64,000 bases of DNA, taken from assembly GCF_003945595.2 (NCBI RefSeq), contig NW_024104416.1:1377878-1441877 (forward strand), given 5' to 3'. This document shows, one piece after another, positions 12,678 to 23,993 of this stretch. A program made the translations under genes and the position numbers. The DNA is from Pipra filicauda (Eukaryota; Chordata; Aves; Passeriformes; Pipridae). Position 1 is the first letter of the stretch. Each line of letters opens with the position of its first letter. Under the pieces are notes generated by a model. That model did not search any database, was not told where the DNA came from, and worked only from the letters and a program-made list of their open reading frames with translations.

Positions 12678-12827
12678 GTAAAAGACAGCAATGAATCACA
12701 GGCAAGAGCAGAACTATCTGGGGGGAAAAAAGCCAGTAATAAAGGTAATTCAGATATAATGTCAGACTCTCCTGAGGAAGTGATCCATAGATGGATTGAG
12801 AAGTGGAGAAGAAATGGCTTCAGACAG
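12678..12827 (+). other. Exon-like open segment, faint RNase H-like peptide
   Basis: A 150-bp segment lies between TTGTCACAG and the donor CAG|GTAAAG. It is open in phase 0 throughout (50 codons). The segment contains a WIEKWRRNGF peptide, and the frame reads on through the donor as RQVKANFW before its stop at about 12850. The W-x3-W-x3-G-[FW] spacing, and a later V-K-x-N-x-x-W-like stretch, recall the basic-protrusion region of RNase HI proteins. The conserved insert between them and the catalytic acids are not visible. The acceptor has a poor pyrimidine tract. It may be a relic of a cellular RNase H1 or retroelement RNase H, or chance. I do not call a gene. Confidence 0.15.
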
Positions 12828-15800
12828 GTAAAGGCTAATTTTTGGTGTTGAAAAGAAAGTTTTATCCTTCTTTTTTCAGGCCCCAGTTCAAAAAGGGTAT
12901 TTATCCATGGGGTTAACTTCATCTGCTCTACTAACTGCACTCCAGTGAGAGATAAGGAGATAATTAAAATTACCACCATGCTTAATCAACTTGCCAGCAT
13001 AGGGATACTCTCTTGAATTGGGGCACAATTAAATTAAGCTTAGCTTCTTCCAAATATATGCAGGAAGTAGACATCTGGCAAAGTCTAGCTGAAAATGCAC
13101 AGAGCTGCATTATGACACTCTCCAAGGACAGAGGAAATGGAAAGTGAGAGGGGATGGGAGAGCAAGACTTCTGCCAACTGCCTTAATCCTCGTTTTGCAA
13201 TGCAGACTACCAATCACAAAAGGAAATTACTAGTGATTTCACTAATTTATTGCTAAATTGATAACCTAGTGATTTCACTTGTTTGCCCATACATACATAA
13301 ATACATAAGAAAATGTATGCATGTATGCTAATGTAGGTTATTGCACGATATTTCCATCAGCATCTCCAACCATTGAGTTTCACAGCAATTTATAACTGCA
13401 ATTAAAAGGTCTGAAAATGATGTTAAAGGAAGCAGACTAATTGAGCTAATCAGAGACAAGATCAAGGCCCTCCTGGCCTTGAAATCTATAGCTCCATGAA
13501 AGGGAGTCTGTGAATATTTGCTGAATCTAAGGACATTAATAATCAGCTACAGTTCTGTCCATCTACAAGGGCATCAAGGAATTCATTATCACAATATGCC
13601 CAGAAGGTATATAGGAGAATCTCTATTAATTTTGCTGAATCAAAAAAGTTGAGAAGACCTGCTAAAGCCACAGCTGGAACTAGTCACAGCCAGATTTTAT
13701 GTTGGAAATTCCTGAGTCCTCATCTCCGGGCATCTGCTAAAATCCCACTGAAGGCAAAAAGGCTTCCATTCAGATTGGGGCTGATAAAACTAGTCTGGCT
13801 GCCAGTGGTGCTCTCACTCTCTGAAAAGTCAGAATACTTTAAAAATACTTTAGAGTGGAAGGAAATAATTGTCTTTTCTCACTTTTCTCTGCAGTAGGAA
13901 CCTTGAAATCCCTTTTTAAAAGTGAAACCGGCATTTCAAGTTGTTTAAAAATGGACAGTCACTCACCAAGAGTTGAAACCTAGAACCCAGTGAGCACTTT
14001 CTATTTTAAACGTTGTTTATCTTTACCTCGCAAAGGCATCATCCCAGTCCTTTCACTCAACTATGAGAAGAAAAAGAATAATTCTCACTTTTTTTCTCCC
14101 CCAGACTGTAGAAGGAGTAAGTTCATCAGCTGTGTTTTCTTGTTTTCTGTGCTTCTGTACATAATCTGCTGTTTCATACATGAGGGAAAGGTCATAGAGG
14201 AGGTTGTGGAGGTTGAGGAAATGACTTGTTAATTTATTCTTTGATGAGATATCATTTGAATGCTTTGGAACTGCACTAAATCTCCTGAATTTCTGAGTTT
14301 TCCAATATGGCTCATTCTATTCTGAGCAGTAAAATATAATTAGAGAGCTCTGTTTTCAGGACACCATCCTGCTTTTATGAAAGGTCCTTCCTCTTGCTGG
14401 GATCTCATTGTTGACCTTGTATTATTCATCCTGGCAAGTGTAAGGAGAATCACTGGTAAATGGAACACTGAAACCCTCTCCCTGTTTCTGTGAGAGGAGA
14501 CACCAATTCAACCCTGAAGCTTCTACTCAGGCAGAACTTGCCACTAAAGCCAGTTCTTACCCCAAGTCTCATCAGGCTTATTTGAAGGAAGTTATAGGCT
14601 TTAAGCCATAAATTTCAGTATTAGAAATATGGGTCCTGTGGGGGAATAGAAAAAAAAAAAAGAAAAAAAAATAGAAAAAAGCAAAAATCAAATTGTTGTC
14701 TGAAATTTTATTCTTTGAATCATGAACACATTTTTCTGAAAATTTACAGAATTATTAGCATGTTATCAAAACTTCCTATGCTGAACTACCTCCCCACAGA
14801 AAAAAAAGGGTGCTTTCATTGATAATAATCCCAGAAAACCATTCTGACATGCTGATTTTTATTTTCTTCCATCAAAGAACTGAGCTTGTGAGGGAAAGAA
14901 CATTCTAATATCCCCATCATCTTTTCCTCTTTCCTTTCAAACCGAGCAGGTACATCTCTTCATTTCCTGTTGTGTTGAACCACTCTTTTACAAGAGTGGG
15001 TTGTGAAACCAGAACTCCCACTGATATCGGATCAGAGGCAGGTTTAAGATTTTAGAGGTGGTTCTGAAGTCCTGAGAAGCCCTTCAAAAGCTGTGTGCTT
15101 TTAGCCAGGCTGAATCACTACTGTCTTCAGATCTAATCTTTCCAGCAATTGATTTTCCCTTTATCCTCTGTGACCAAACTTCTCCCACGGGAGGAATTAT
15201 GGTTCCAGCCTTCCTAAAATTCTGTAATTTTTATTCCCACGGTGGCACGGAAATGGGTCACACTTTGAATCCTGTTTACAATAGCTTCACTAACCCATTC
15301 ATTGCTTTCCTCATGCAGATGGTTGTATGTAAGAAAACATATTTGTTAGATGTAAATTTTAGCTGCTTCAGGTCTCTATGCAATATCAAGCCTAATGTCA
15401 GCACAGGACAACATTTATGTTTTCATTTAAATATAAAGTAAGCAGATGGGACTTCTTTCATCCATGGAGTAGTGAATTAAAACCAAAAGTAACAATTTTT
15501 TTAATGTTGTACTCTGCTGGGATGAGAGCTCAGCGTTACGACATCTGCTCTGGTTTGAGTATTCCAGGAGCTGCTGCACAGCATTTACTGTAACACTGAG
15601 AGGAATTCTAATATTATTTTTGCATAATCCCTGTGAACACGCACACAGAAGGTCTGTGCTGCTTACCCACCTCTCCGAGTACAAAGCCATGTACAGACTT
15701 GGAGACTCTCGTGGCATATGTCACTAATAATCACTGTGGTTCAAATGCTATCGTGCAAAATCATACAGAGGTTATTTGTCCAGACAGATGAAGGAAGAAG

Positions 15801-15922
15801 AAACGAGATTCCAAGTTGTATGTTTGCATCCCAAGTAAACGGCTTTTCCTCAGTAATCTTTAGAAATTCAATTTTCTGTGAATCTTCCGAACATTATGGC
15901 AAGTTATTGAGATTCCACTGAA
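12828..15922. other. Unique non-coding DNA
   Basis: No gene or interspersed repeat recognised. An A-rich patch lies at 14650-14690, and a CATA/TATG-type microsatellite patch lies near 13288-13330. A plus open frame at 13990-14232 has no recognised motif. Confidence 0.5.
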
Positions 15923-15923
15923 T

Positions 15924-16325
15924 ATTCACAGAGTCACTGAGGTTGGAAAGCACCTGCAAGACCATGGAGTTCACCCTGTGCCCAATCCCCACCTTGTCCC
16001 CCAGCCCAGAGCACTCCATGCCACATCCAGTCCTTCCTTGGACACCTCCGTGGGGGGGACTCCACCACCTCCCTGGGCAGCCCCTGCCAAGGCCTGACCA
16101 CCCTTTCCATGGAGAAATTCCTCCTGATGTCCAACCTGAGCCTCCCCTGGCACAGCTGGAGGCCGTTCCCTCTCCTCCTGTCCCTTGTTCCCTGGGAGCA
16201 GAGCCCGACCCCCCCCAGCTCCCCCCTCCTGTCAGGGGGTTGCAGAGCCAGAAGGTCCCCCCTGAGCCTCCTTTTCTCCAGGCTGAGCCCCCCCAGCTCC
16301 CTCAGCTGCTCCTCACAGGACTGAC
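15924..16325 (-). mobile_element. CR1 LINE 3' fragment, minus strand
   Basis: Starts near TTCACAGAGTCACTGAGGTT and runs through hallmark CR1 3' segments in reverse: CACATCCAGTCC, GGACTCCACCACCTCCCTGG, ATGTCCAACCTGAGCCTCCC, and TTTTCTCCAGGCTGAGCC. It is 5'-truncated, as most CR1 copies are. It belongs to the same subgroup as the copies at 19.9 and 61.4 kb. The open frames of 60-129 codons here (both strands) come from the GC-rich repeat and are not genes. Confidence 0.95.
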
Positions 16326-17988
16326 TCTCTAGACAACATTCAAAATGTTTCTCTAGTAGGTAGAGAACTTATGGTGCCAAGAAACTATCCATATTAACTT
16401 AATTTTTGTCCTTTAATTATAAACTATTAAACCCTGTCGTCTTCAGCCAGACACAAAACATGACTAGTGAACGATTAAATCGTTTTTGAGAGTTCAGCAT
16501 AACATGTCACTGATATGTCACGAAATTGAAACGCCTCTTTTATCTGAGTCCAAAATCCAAGTAAACACAGTAAATACATGAACAGGCAGATTTTACTAAG
16601 GGTGCTCAGAATGGAGACTTTCTCTTGGATCTTTCAGGAAAATACTTTTGGCAAATCCAGCCAAAATACAAGTTCTTTTTGTAGTTTTCCTTATTTTATT
16701 TTTTTTTTTGGAAAATTTACACTGTCAACCTGACAGAGGAAGTGCTTTTTTTTCAGTAAGATTGTGTTAGACCTTCACAAGCATTTCCCTTCTAGCTGAG
16801 GAGAATGAACAGTTGGTAGCACTAAATGACATGAGAAAACAGCAAGACTTGTGTTTATTTCGAGGCTAAGCAATTACTTTAGTTGATATTTTTCTTCTGT
16901 GACAATAATGATACAATCTTTCACACAAATATAATAAATAGCTAATATTGTGAATGATGATATTTTAAGGAATTATATTGAGAGAAGAAAAAAATCTTAT
17001 TTAGTCTCAAGTGTCATATGAATTTGCTGTGCAAGAGGAAATATGATGAATAAATATATCACATAGACTTCTGTGGGTAATTTCATATACATAAAGACCC
17101 TGGGACTGGGGCTCTGTGCAGGTGTAGAACAACATTAAAATTTATTCAATTTTAGAATTTAATCCCTTGTATGGAAAATGAACTTTCCTCCTGAATCAGT
17201 CAACATGTCTGTGCTTCTACTGGTGGTAACTAATACATCATGTTCACAGGTCTCTGAACTACCTTCTTTCCAGACACCAACCCATATTCCCTATGAGTGT
17301 TGGTTAATCCCAACATCTTTTTCATGAAGAATTTTGAACAAGGAGATCCTAAGAATTTTTCCAGAATAAAGGACTGGAGTGCACAAACAAGCATGGACAG
17401 AGGGCCATTTAACATACTCATTTGGAAACCTGAAGGATCAAGTATGTCTTAAATACCACCTTTCTATGGACTTAAGGTAGGGGGAAATGCTGACCTTCAT
17501 TGACTGTTTCTTTTGAAAAAATGAGGAACATTTCCTTCTTTGAGACAGATGGCTAAAACATGGATGTTTCCTCTTCTACCCTCATTTGTCTCAGTAGCTA
17601 AAGTAGTCACTGAAGAGGTAGGGTGCTTCAGATCACAGCTTCTTCTATCCAGGGAGCTGAAATTCAAATTTAAATCCTTATCTGTCTTTCTGGAGAGTGC
17701 TTCATCACCACTGTGTGGGGAACTGTGTGTGTTTCTCTGTAAGTACAGGGTAGAGTATTTTTCTTTTTTGGGGGAAGCAGTCTATTTTGCATGATATACT
17801 AATTAGGGAGCAGATGCACTCCTTTACAGTCTAGTATCATGGTTAGGAAGGAGGAAAAACGTCGTTTCAGATTCCCTAAAACATAGGAAGTAATTCCAAA
17901 CAAGCCTCCTGCACTCCACTGTGTTCTGAGGACTGGATGTAAAGAGTTACCACTGATTATCACTCCTGCACTCTTCTAATACCACATC

Positions 17989-18026
17989 TTAAAGTTCTCA
18001 TGAAATTTTAAAGTTCCCATGAAATT
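17989..18026. repeat. Imperfect 19-bp tandem duplication
   Basis: TTAAAGTTCTCATGAAATT (17989-18007) is followed directly by TTAAAGTTCCCATGAAATT (18008-18026), with one mismatch. Confidence 0.9.
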
Positions 18027-18197
18027 AAAAGTGAGCATTTTGTGCTGGAGCAGTTTTGTTCTTTAGTAGTAATGGAGAAAATAGCATCTGATCTTTGCAA
18101 GCAGCAATCCCATGTGGACTCCAGAAATATATTTTATTGTCTTTAGGGCAAGAACTAATTCAGAGAAAGGCTCTTTTTATTTGGCACCTGTGAGTCT

Positions 18198-18209
18198 TGA
18201 CCTTGACCT
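18198..18209 (-). promoter_or_regulatory. DR0-type nuclear receptor half-site pair (candidate)
   Basis: TGACCTTGACCT on the plus strand is AGGTCAAGGTCA on the minus strand. That is two AGGTCA half-sites with no spacer, and it contains TCAAGGTCA, the extended monomer site typical of NR5A/ERR receptors. It sits in a repeat-free block. One 12-mer match proves nothing by itself, so this is a candidate only. Confidence 0.3.
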
Positions 18210-18520
18210 AGAAAGTCTATCCTCGCTGTTGAATGAGGGGCAATTAAACTTCTGTGAAGCAAAACCTCCCTATCGTAGCAAAGTATGTCAAGTGTATCAG
18301 AGCTCGAACCTCCAATCTCATTTTATTCCCTTTAAATGTGCCAAGCTGCCTCACATTAATTTGTCCACACTGAGAACAACAGCATTTAATAGTTTTGAGA
18401 AACTTGAAAATTTCTTTTATTTGTTTTGGGTTGGTTGGATTTATTTTTGTTGAGGGGAGAGCCGGTTTCCAAAATAAGTAAGACAGATTTCCAACACTAG
18501 GCATGGGGATCAGAGATATT

Positions 18521-19436
18521 GAGACCGGGGTTATTAAATATCTTCATCAATGACACTGTCAAAGGGATCAAGTGCACCCTCAGCACATTTGTAGGTGACA
18601 CCAAGCTGAGGGTGCAGTGACACACCTGGAGGACGGGGCCATCCAGAAGGACCTGGACAAGAAATGTCCCATGGGAATCTCATGAGATTTAAAAAGGCCA
18701 AGTGCTGGTGCTGCACCTGAGTCGAGGCAGCTCCTGGGATCAACCCAGGCTGGGGATGAACAGATGGAGCAGCCCTGGGGAGAAGGACCTGGGGGTGCTG
18801 GTGGGGGAGAGGCTGGACATGAACCAGCCCAGAACCCCGGTGCCCAGGGCTGATCCCCCAGCGTGGGCAGAGGGGAGGGGGGGATTCTGCCCCTCTGCCC
18901 CTCAGGTGAGACCCCCCTGCAGAGCTGCTCCAGCCCTGGGGAACAGCACAGCAAGGACATGGAGCTGCTGCAGAGAGTCCAGAGGAAGCACTAAGATGAT
19001 CAGAGGGCTGGAGCAGCTCTGCTGGGAGGAAAGGCTGGGAGAGTTGGGATTGTTCAGCCTGGAGAAGAGAAAGATCTGGAGTGACCTAATTGTGGCCTTG
19101 CAGGACCTGAAGGGAGCCTGCAAGGAACATGGAGAGAGACTCTTGACAAGGGCCTGGAATGACAGGGCAAGGGGGAATGGCTTCACACTGCCAGAGGGCA
19201 GGGTTAGATGGCATATGGGGAAGGAAATTCCTCCCTGTGAGGGTGGGGAGGCCCTGGCACAGGTTGTCCAGAGAAGCTGTGGCTGCCCCTGGATCCCTGG
19301 AAGTGTCCAAGGCCAGGTTGGACGGGGCTTGGAGCAACCTGGGCTAGTGGAAGGTGTCCCTGCCCATAGCAGGGGGTGGGACTGGATGGGCTTTGAGGTC
19401 CCTCCCAACCCAAACCGGTCTGTGATTCTGTGATTA
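18521..19436 (+). mobile_element. CR1 LINE, 3' ~0.9 kb, plus strand
   Basis: The longest plus-strand CR1 in the window. It begins near the ATCTTCATCAATGACACTG segment of ORF2 (C-terminal part of the reverse-transcriptase protein), passes the ACCAAGCTGAGGGTGCAGTG and GAAGGACCTGGGGGTGCTGG segments, and ends in the CR1 3' tail TGTGATTCTGTGATT at 19436. The coding frame is broken, and the 243-codon open frame at 18702-19433 is not the native ORF2 frame along its length. The last ~550 bp are very close to the minus-strand copy at 41.37-41.91 kb, so both belong to one fairly young subfamily. Confidence 0.96.
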
Positions 19437-19906
19437 AACTGAGCTACATTGGTCCAAAAAGTTCTGAGCTAACACAACGTAGTGAAAAGCTCAGAGTAAC
19501 CGGCTGATGCATTTTCCAGAGGAGGAGGACAGGCTGGTGTACACACACAGTGACCTACTCTATTATGGCAGCTCAGCTGATGGGAAGTAATTTATTAAGC
19601 TCTAATACCCAGTGATTAATGCACTGATCACTACTGTCCTTTCACAGGCTCACAGAAGGTGAGGAGTGTACCCAAACAGAGCACATGCCGTTGGACTAGT
19701 CAGAGCACTGATTTCTGACATAAAGCAAAGGTGCTTTTCAAATTCCAGTGGATCCATGGACCCTCAGATTCCTGCTGTGCATGAAGGAGCACAGCACAAG
19801 GTCTCCAGTATTCTGTTTTTTGTCAATAGTGTCTGACAACTATAAAGATTTGCAAGTCTCTCAGAAAGGCAGGTAACTTTTGTTTTGCTGAGGTCTATGG
19901 TTCAAC
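19437..19906. other. Short unique spacer between two CR1 copies
   Basis: Nothing recognised beyond AT-rich single-copy-looking DNA separating a plus-strand CR1 (ending 19436) and a minus-strand CR1 (starting 19907). The two copies have their 3' ends facing each other. Confidence 0.6.
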
Positions 19907-20182
19907 CACAGAATCACAGAACCAGCCGGCTTGGAAAAGACCTCTGAGATCATCAAGTCCAACCCTTGATCCAACCCCACCTTGTCACCCAGCCCATGGC
20001 ACTGATGCCACATCCAGTCTGTCCTTAAACACCTCCAGGGACGGGGACTCCACCCCCTCCCTGGGCAGCCCATTCCAATGGCTGAGCACTCTCTCTATAA
20101 AAAATTTCTTCCTAATATCCAACCTAAACCTCCCCTGGCACAGCTCGAGACCGTGCCCTCTTGTCCTACTGCTGGTTGCCTT
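19907..20182 (-). mobile_element. CR1 LINE 3' fragment, minus strand
   Basis: Begins CCACAGAATCACAGAACC and continues TTGGAAAAGACCTCTGAGAT, CACATCCAGTCTGTCC, GGACTCCACCCCCTCCCTGG, and AATATCCAACCTAAACCTCC. It ends around TTGTCCTACTGCTGGTTGCC. It is a 5'-truncated copy of the same subgroup as 15.9 and 61.4 kb. Confidence 0.96.
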
Positions 20183-21990
20183 GTTTTCTCTAATACCCAT
20201 ATGAAATGCATTAGGAACCTCTTTTTATCTTACGTCCTTTAAGATGAAAACATTTGCAAGAGGGAAGAGGATCCTTAATGCTGAAATGTAACTCAGCTTA
20301 CAGTTTTCCTGGCAAAATCAATGCTTCTGGAATGCTGGATCCCAGGGTTTGCAATTTTGCAGTGATCCCATTCACCCCATTTCCCACGAGAGCCTTTCTG
20401 AAAGGCTACTGTTGAGTCACACACACTGGGATGGAGGGAATAGAGAAGGAGTAACCTTTGCTGCTTGAGTAAAATGCAGAATGACATAAAGCATCCAACT
20501 CAGGCTCCTTTAGGGTGTTTAAGACACAGAACTCATTTTTCTGGATGAAAAGCAGACAGTGACACTGCCAGCAGCAACTGTGTCAGCTCAGGTTCTCCCA
20601 GCAGGAGGGACAGACAGGGTAGCTGGAGAGGGAGACACAACAGATGCCACAAATGGAAGTTTAGAGCCCAGATTTAACTACATAAAATGAGATGTGGGGC
20701 CTGTGAAAGTTAACAGAGATTGTTCAAATCATGACAAATGGCATTGACCAATAATGACAAGTATATAACAAATAGGGTCTGTTTAAACTGGGGGTCTCAG
20801 TTTGCATCCAGAGCATCCATATCTCAGTGGGAATGAATAATGAATGGCTTGGTTTGGTATCTTAACCACAAAAACATTCCAGTTTTAAGTAGAAAAGAAG
20901 TGTGCTTTGAGCAGAAAAACCTTTACCTTCCTCCCAGAATACCTTAACACATAAAAATTACGTCATGTGGTTCAATCAAAATGTTTTATATCCTGTTTTG
21001 TATCCATCCCCACAAAAACAGTGTTGTGTCTATTTTTAAAGGAAAAAAATATACTTAGCAAGTTTAGAAACCCAAATATCAGAATGAGCTAGGTATGCTT
21101 TTAAAGAAGAAAAAAAAAAGGAATTTTGAAGAGACATGCGCAACACAAAATATATTAGTTCAAAGTGTACTATGTTAACATTTACTGCTGCTTAGCACTG
21201 AGGTGATCATTAAAAGATAGGACTTACATCATACTATATCCATTGACAAATTAGAAATTCATGAAAGAAAAATATTAATAAACAGTCTTTTATATTTATT
21301 TATTATATTTGGAGCATGACTGCCTTACAGTGGTTAAGAGCAACTAAAATAAAGTTCATCACATTTTTCAGAGTAATGTTGATATGTTTTGATTCTACTC
21401 AAGCCGTTAAAATAAAAGTGGAAGCTATAAATAAGTTTAGCATTTTCCCAACACTTATTATTATTCGAGTGGGTCTGTGAACAGAGCTGGTTTTGTTAAC
21501 TTGGGACTAATTAATAAAGCATTGCCTGCCATGATCTGTAGATCATCAAAACACTGATTAGGAGGACTGCAGCCACTTTGTTTTCTGTATAAAGAAGTTA
21601 TCATTTTCGGTGCCTACAAGAGAAATAAAAATTTACCTACAAACCCTACCTAGTATTTGAAGGAAGGGAAAAGATGTGAATTGCTAACTACTGGTAGGGG
21701 AAAGGGTTTGGTTGTGGGTTTTTTTCTTCATTTTTTAAATGATTACATTTTGTCCATCTACTACAGAAGCAGCAGCTACTTCGTAGTTTTATAGTCCATC
21801 GTTAACAGCTTTTAGTTGAAGTTCAGTGTGGTCTCCGGGTTGTGACTCAGTTGGAAATGTGGCATCTTTACTTACCTGTACTAAAAAAATGGAGAAAACT
21901 ATATCCGGCGACAGTCAAGAAGACAGGGGGAGGTGCCCAGCCTGGCATTGTTGGTGGCAGACTTTGTTGGGCTCGGTTTCCACCCTTCAG
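20183..21990. other. Unique AT-rich DNA upstream of a PBS-like site
   Basis: No gene recognised. If the site at 21991 is a true primer-binding site, the sequence ending at 21989 (CACCCTTCA) would be the end of a retroviral LTR. A TATAAA (21588-21593) and an AATAAA (21624-21629) lie upstream, but their spacing does not make a convincing LTR and I find no clear 5' LTR boundary. Confidence 0.4.
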
Positions 21991-22008
21991 TGGGACCCGA
22001 ACAGGGAA
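21991..22008 (+). other. Retroviral primer-binding-site-like sequence (tRNA-Lys type), relic
   Basis: The sequence starts TGGGACCCGAACAGGGAA. It matches the primer-binding site complementary to tRNA-Lys3 at 15 of 18 positions, including an unbroken 12-base CCCGAACAGGGA and the obligatory TGG. It is preceded by CACCCTTCA plus one base, as expected where an LTR ends in CA just before the site. I see no gag-like frame downstream and no second LTR in the window, so at most this is a decayed 5' fragment of an endogenous retrovirus. Chance is unlikely but not excluded. Confidence 0.4.
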
Positions 22009-23464
22009 CGTGCAATTGAGCCCCCGGGTAGGTGGAGAGCTGCAGCTAAACTGGTGTTTCCTCAGGGCTGTTATTTCTGCACTCATGCCTCCTCCTTTAC
22101 TTTGAACTCCTACGTGAATCCAAACTCTTAAGTCCCTCGGATGTTTTTCCCGTAAAGCCTGATCGCCCTCCCATCATCTCAGTGTGAGCCTTAGATGTGC
22201 CTTGAATAGCTCCACACGGGAGGAGTCTCACTTGGTTGAGAGCCAGAAGAGAGATGCAAATAGCTTGAGATGGCCCACCATGAAGATTACAAGTAGCACT
22301 TAAATGTCATTGTTTCCATGACCTGATTCATTTCCTGAGTGCACTGGGGTTAAAAATCCTGTTCCGTCTGCTGCACAGTGTGTCTGTGATCGGGGCAGAG
22401 TCATCTGCCAGGGAGAGAGGGAAGTGCAGGCAGACAGAGCGAGGTGAGATGTGCCAAGGCTGATTTCCACCCTGTGCAGCCTCTGAGCTCACCTGGTGGA
22501 GCAGTTGTTCTCAGACCAGCAGTCCCAGGCTGAGCCTCAGCTGCGGCGTGTTTAGGATTCATGCACAGCCATTCCGGGTCCTGCATGGGAAATCCTGCTA
22601 ATTGGGTAAACCCACTCTAGTGTGCAGGCACCAACTGGCAGACACAACTTTCACAATGAGAGAGATCCATAATTTTCAAATGTAACTAACAATTTGTGAC
22701 AATAAAGCAGCAACGGGAGCCAAGATGCTGGCACTTCTCCTTGTCACCTCTTTCAAGCACAGTAACTAGAATTTGCATTTGTTTCTTTTCCAAAGGCAGT
22801 TACTTATTTTATAAAGTAGGCATTTAATGCTTGCAGCTTCCTTGGCATGGTTTTATTCTTAGGCAAAGTCTCTAAAGAGTTTAGTGTTGTCTCTCCTAAG
22901 AAAAGTACCTGAATAGTACTTACTTAATACTGCATCAAACCAGAGAAATGGTCACACAATAGAGATCAGAACTGTCTCAAAAAGGGTAAATAACAAATTG
23001 TGAAAAATGAAAGTGAAGATGATAGAAGTATACAAAATTATGGGTGACACAAACACGGTAAATCAAAAATTCTTGTTGAAATTCCCTTAGGATGGCAAGG
23101 GGGATGCACTCCAAACCCACAGAAGCCAACAATTTATCACTGTACAGTGTAACTGTCCATTGTCATTCACGATCTTGGTTAAAGAGCTGCATCTGTGCCT
23201 CCCTTGTCCAGCACATATTCCTGGCTTGTAGGGCTCCTTCGAGGGGAATTTACAAACTTTTCATTTTTAGACCAGGCCCAGGGCTACAATACCCAGGATA
23301 TCAATCATTCTTCCCCGGGAGGTTAAACTCCCCCCAAAAGTCTATGCATGGAGGAAGGTCAGCGCCAGAATAACATTTTCAGAAGAAAAGTATTCTTTTA
23401 CTTGGCATTTGACTGTGGGCATAAATCTTTAGAGACAAGAAGAAAACAAAAAAAAAAGGACAGA
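22009..23464. other. Unique non-coding DNA
   Basis: No gene recognised. It begins with moderately GC-rich sequence (22009-22180) that could be the decayed leader of the retroviral relic at 21991. The remainder is ordinary, with a mildly GC-rich patch at 22390-22590. Confidence 0.45.
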
Positions 23465-23790
23465 AATTTGGAGGGGAAGTTTTAAACGTCGGCTTAAGCG
23501 TCTGGAAGGAGTAGGTAGGCTAAGTAGGAGTGGCTTTTCAGGCAGGCTACATGCATTATCCTGGTTCCCCTGCGGCAGAATTCACCAGGAGAGCCAAGAG
23601 GGGGATGAAGACACATGACCCCGAGCTGGTGCTTTCACGGAGCGCTGTGCTGCTCCGTGGAGGGTCCCAGCCCGAGCTCCAGACGCTCGTTGCTGCGGTC
23701 TCACAGCACTAACTCGGAGGCACCATCTGCCTCTCAGCAGCGCACAGGAGGCAGCCCAGCACCACGCCCGTGTAAACACACTGCTGTAAG
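23465..23790. promoter_or_regulatory. Small CpG-rich patch (candidate CpG island)
   Basis: By hand count, 23581-23780 is about 63% G+C with about 12 CpG, giving observed/expected near 0.6. Further CpGs lie at 23487-23500. Nearly all the rest of the window is AT-rich and CpG-poor, and other GC-rich stretches are CR1; this one matches no CR1 segment I know. Open frames exist on both strands (23530-23712 plus, 23615-23893 plus, 23582-23839 minus), as GC-rich DNA allows. I see no TATA or clear donor nearby. It may be a small promoter or first exon of a non-coding RNA, a GC-rich old repeat, or chance. Confidence 0.35.
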
Positions 23791-23881
23791 GCCTGGAAGC
23801 TGCTCCTCTGCTGTTGCTCAGTGCTCCACTCTGCAGCAAACCTGGCCCTCTCTGCTAAAAAACTCCTACTTCAAATCTTGC

Positions 23882-23993
23882 CGTTGTTGTTGATGTTGGT
23901 TTTTTTGTGATTTCTTTTTTATTTTTTTTTTTTTTGCGATTTTTTGTGTGTGTTTGGGGTTTTTTGGGGGTTTTGTTGTTTTGTTTTTTTTTA
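23882..23993. repeat. T/G-rich low-complexity tract
   Basis: GTTGTTGTTGATGTTGG, then T runs of 6 to 15 with single G, then GTGTGTGTTTGGGG, TTTTTTGGGGG and GTTGTTTTG. Only two runs of four or more G are present, so a classical quadruplex is not expected. It follows the CpG-rich patch directly. Confidence 0.85.

Larger units (their letters stand above)
16326..18520. other. Unique non-coding DNA
   Basis: Mostly AT-rich, with no gene recognised. It contains an imperfect 19-bp tandem duplication (17989-18026) and a repeat-free block at 18112-18453 that is open for 113 codons on the plus strand and also holds a nuclear-receptor-like site. That block could be conserved regulatory DNA. I see no splice context that makes it an exon. 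Confidence 0.5.

Noticed and set aside
18702..19433. 243-codon plus-strand open frame, the longest in the window
   Set aside because: It lies entirely inside a CR1 3' region and runs into the CR1 3' UTR and tail. It is not an independent gene.
20715..20740. TTCAAATC resembling a tRNA T-arm
   Set aside because: No matching acceptor, D or anticodon stems around it.
23945..23985. Possible G-quadruplex in the T/G tract
   Set aside because: Only two long G runs are present, fewer than the four needed.
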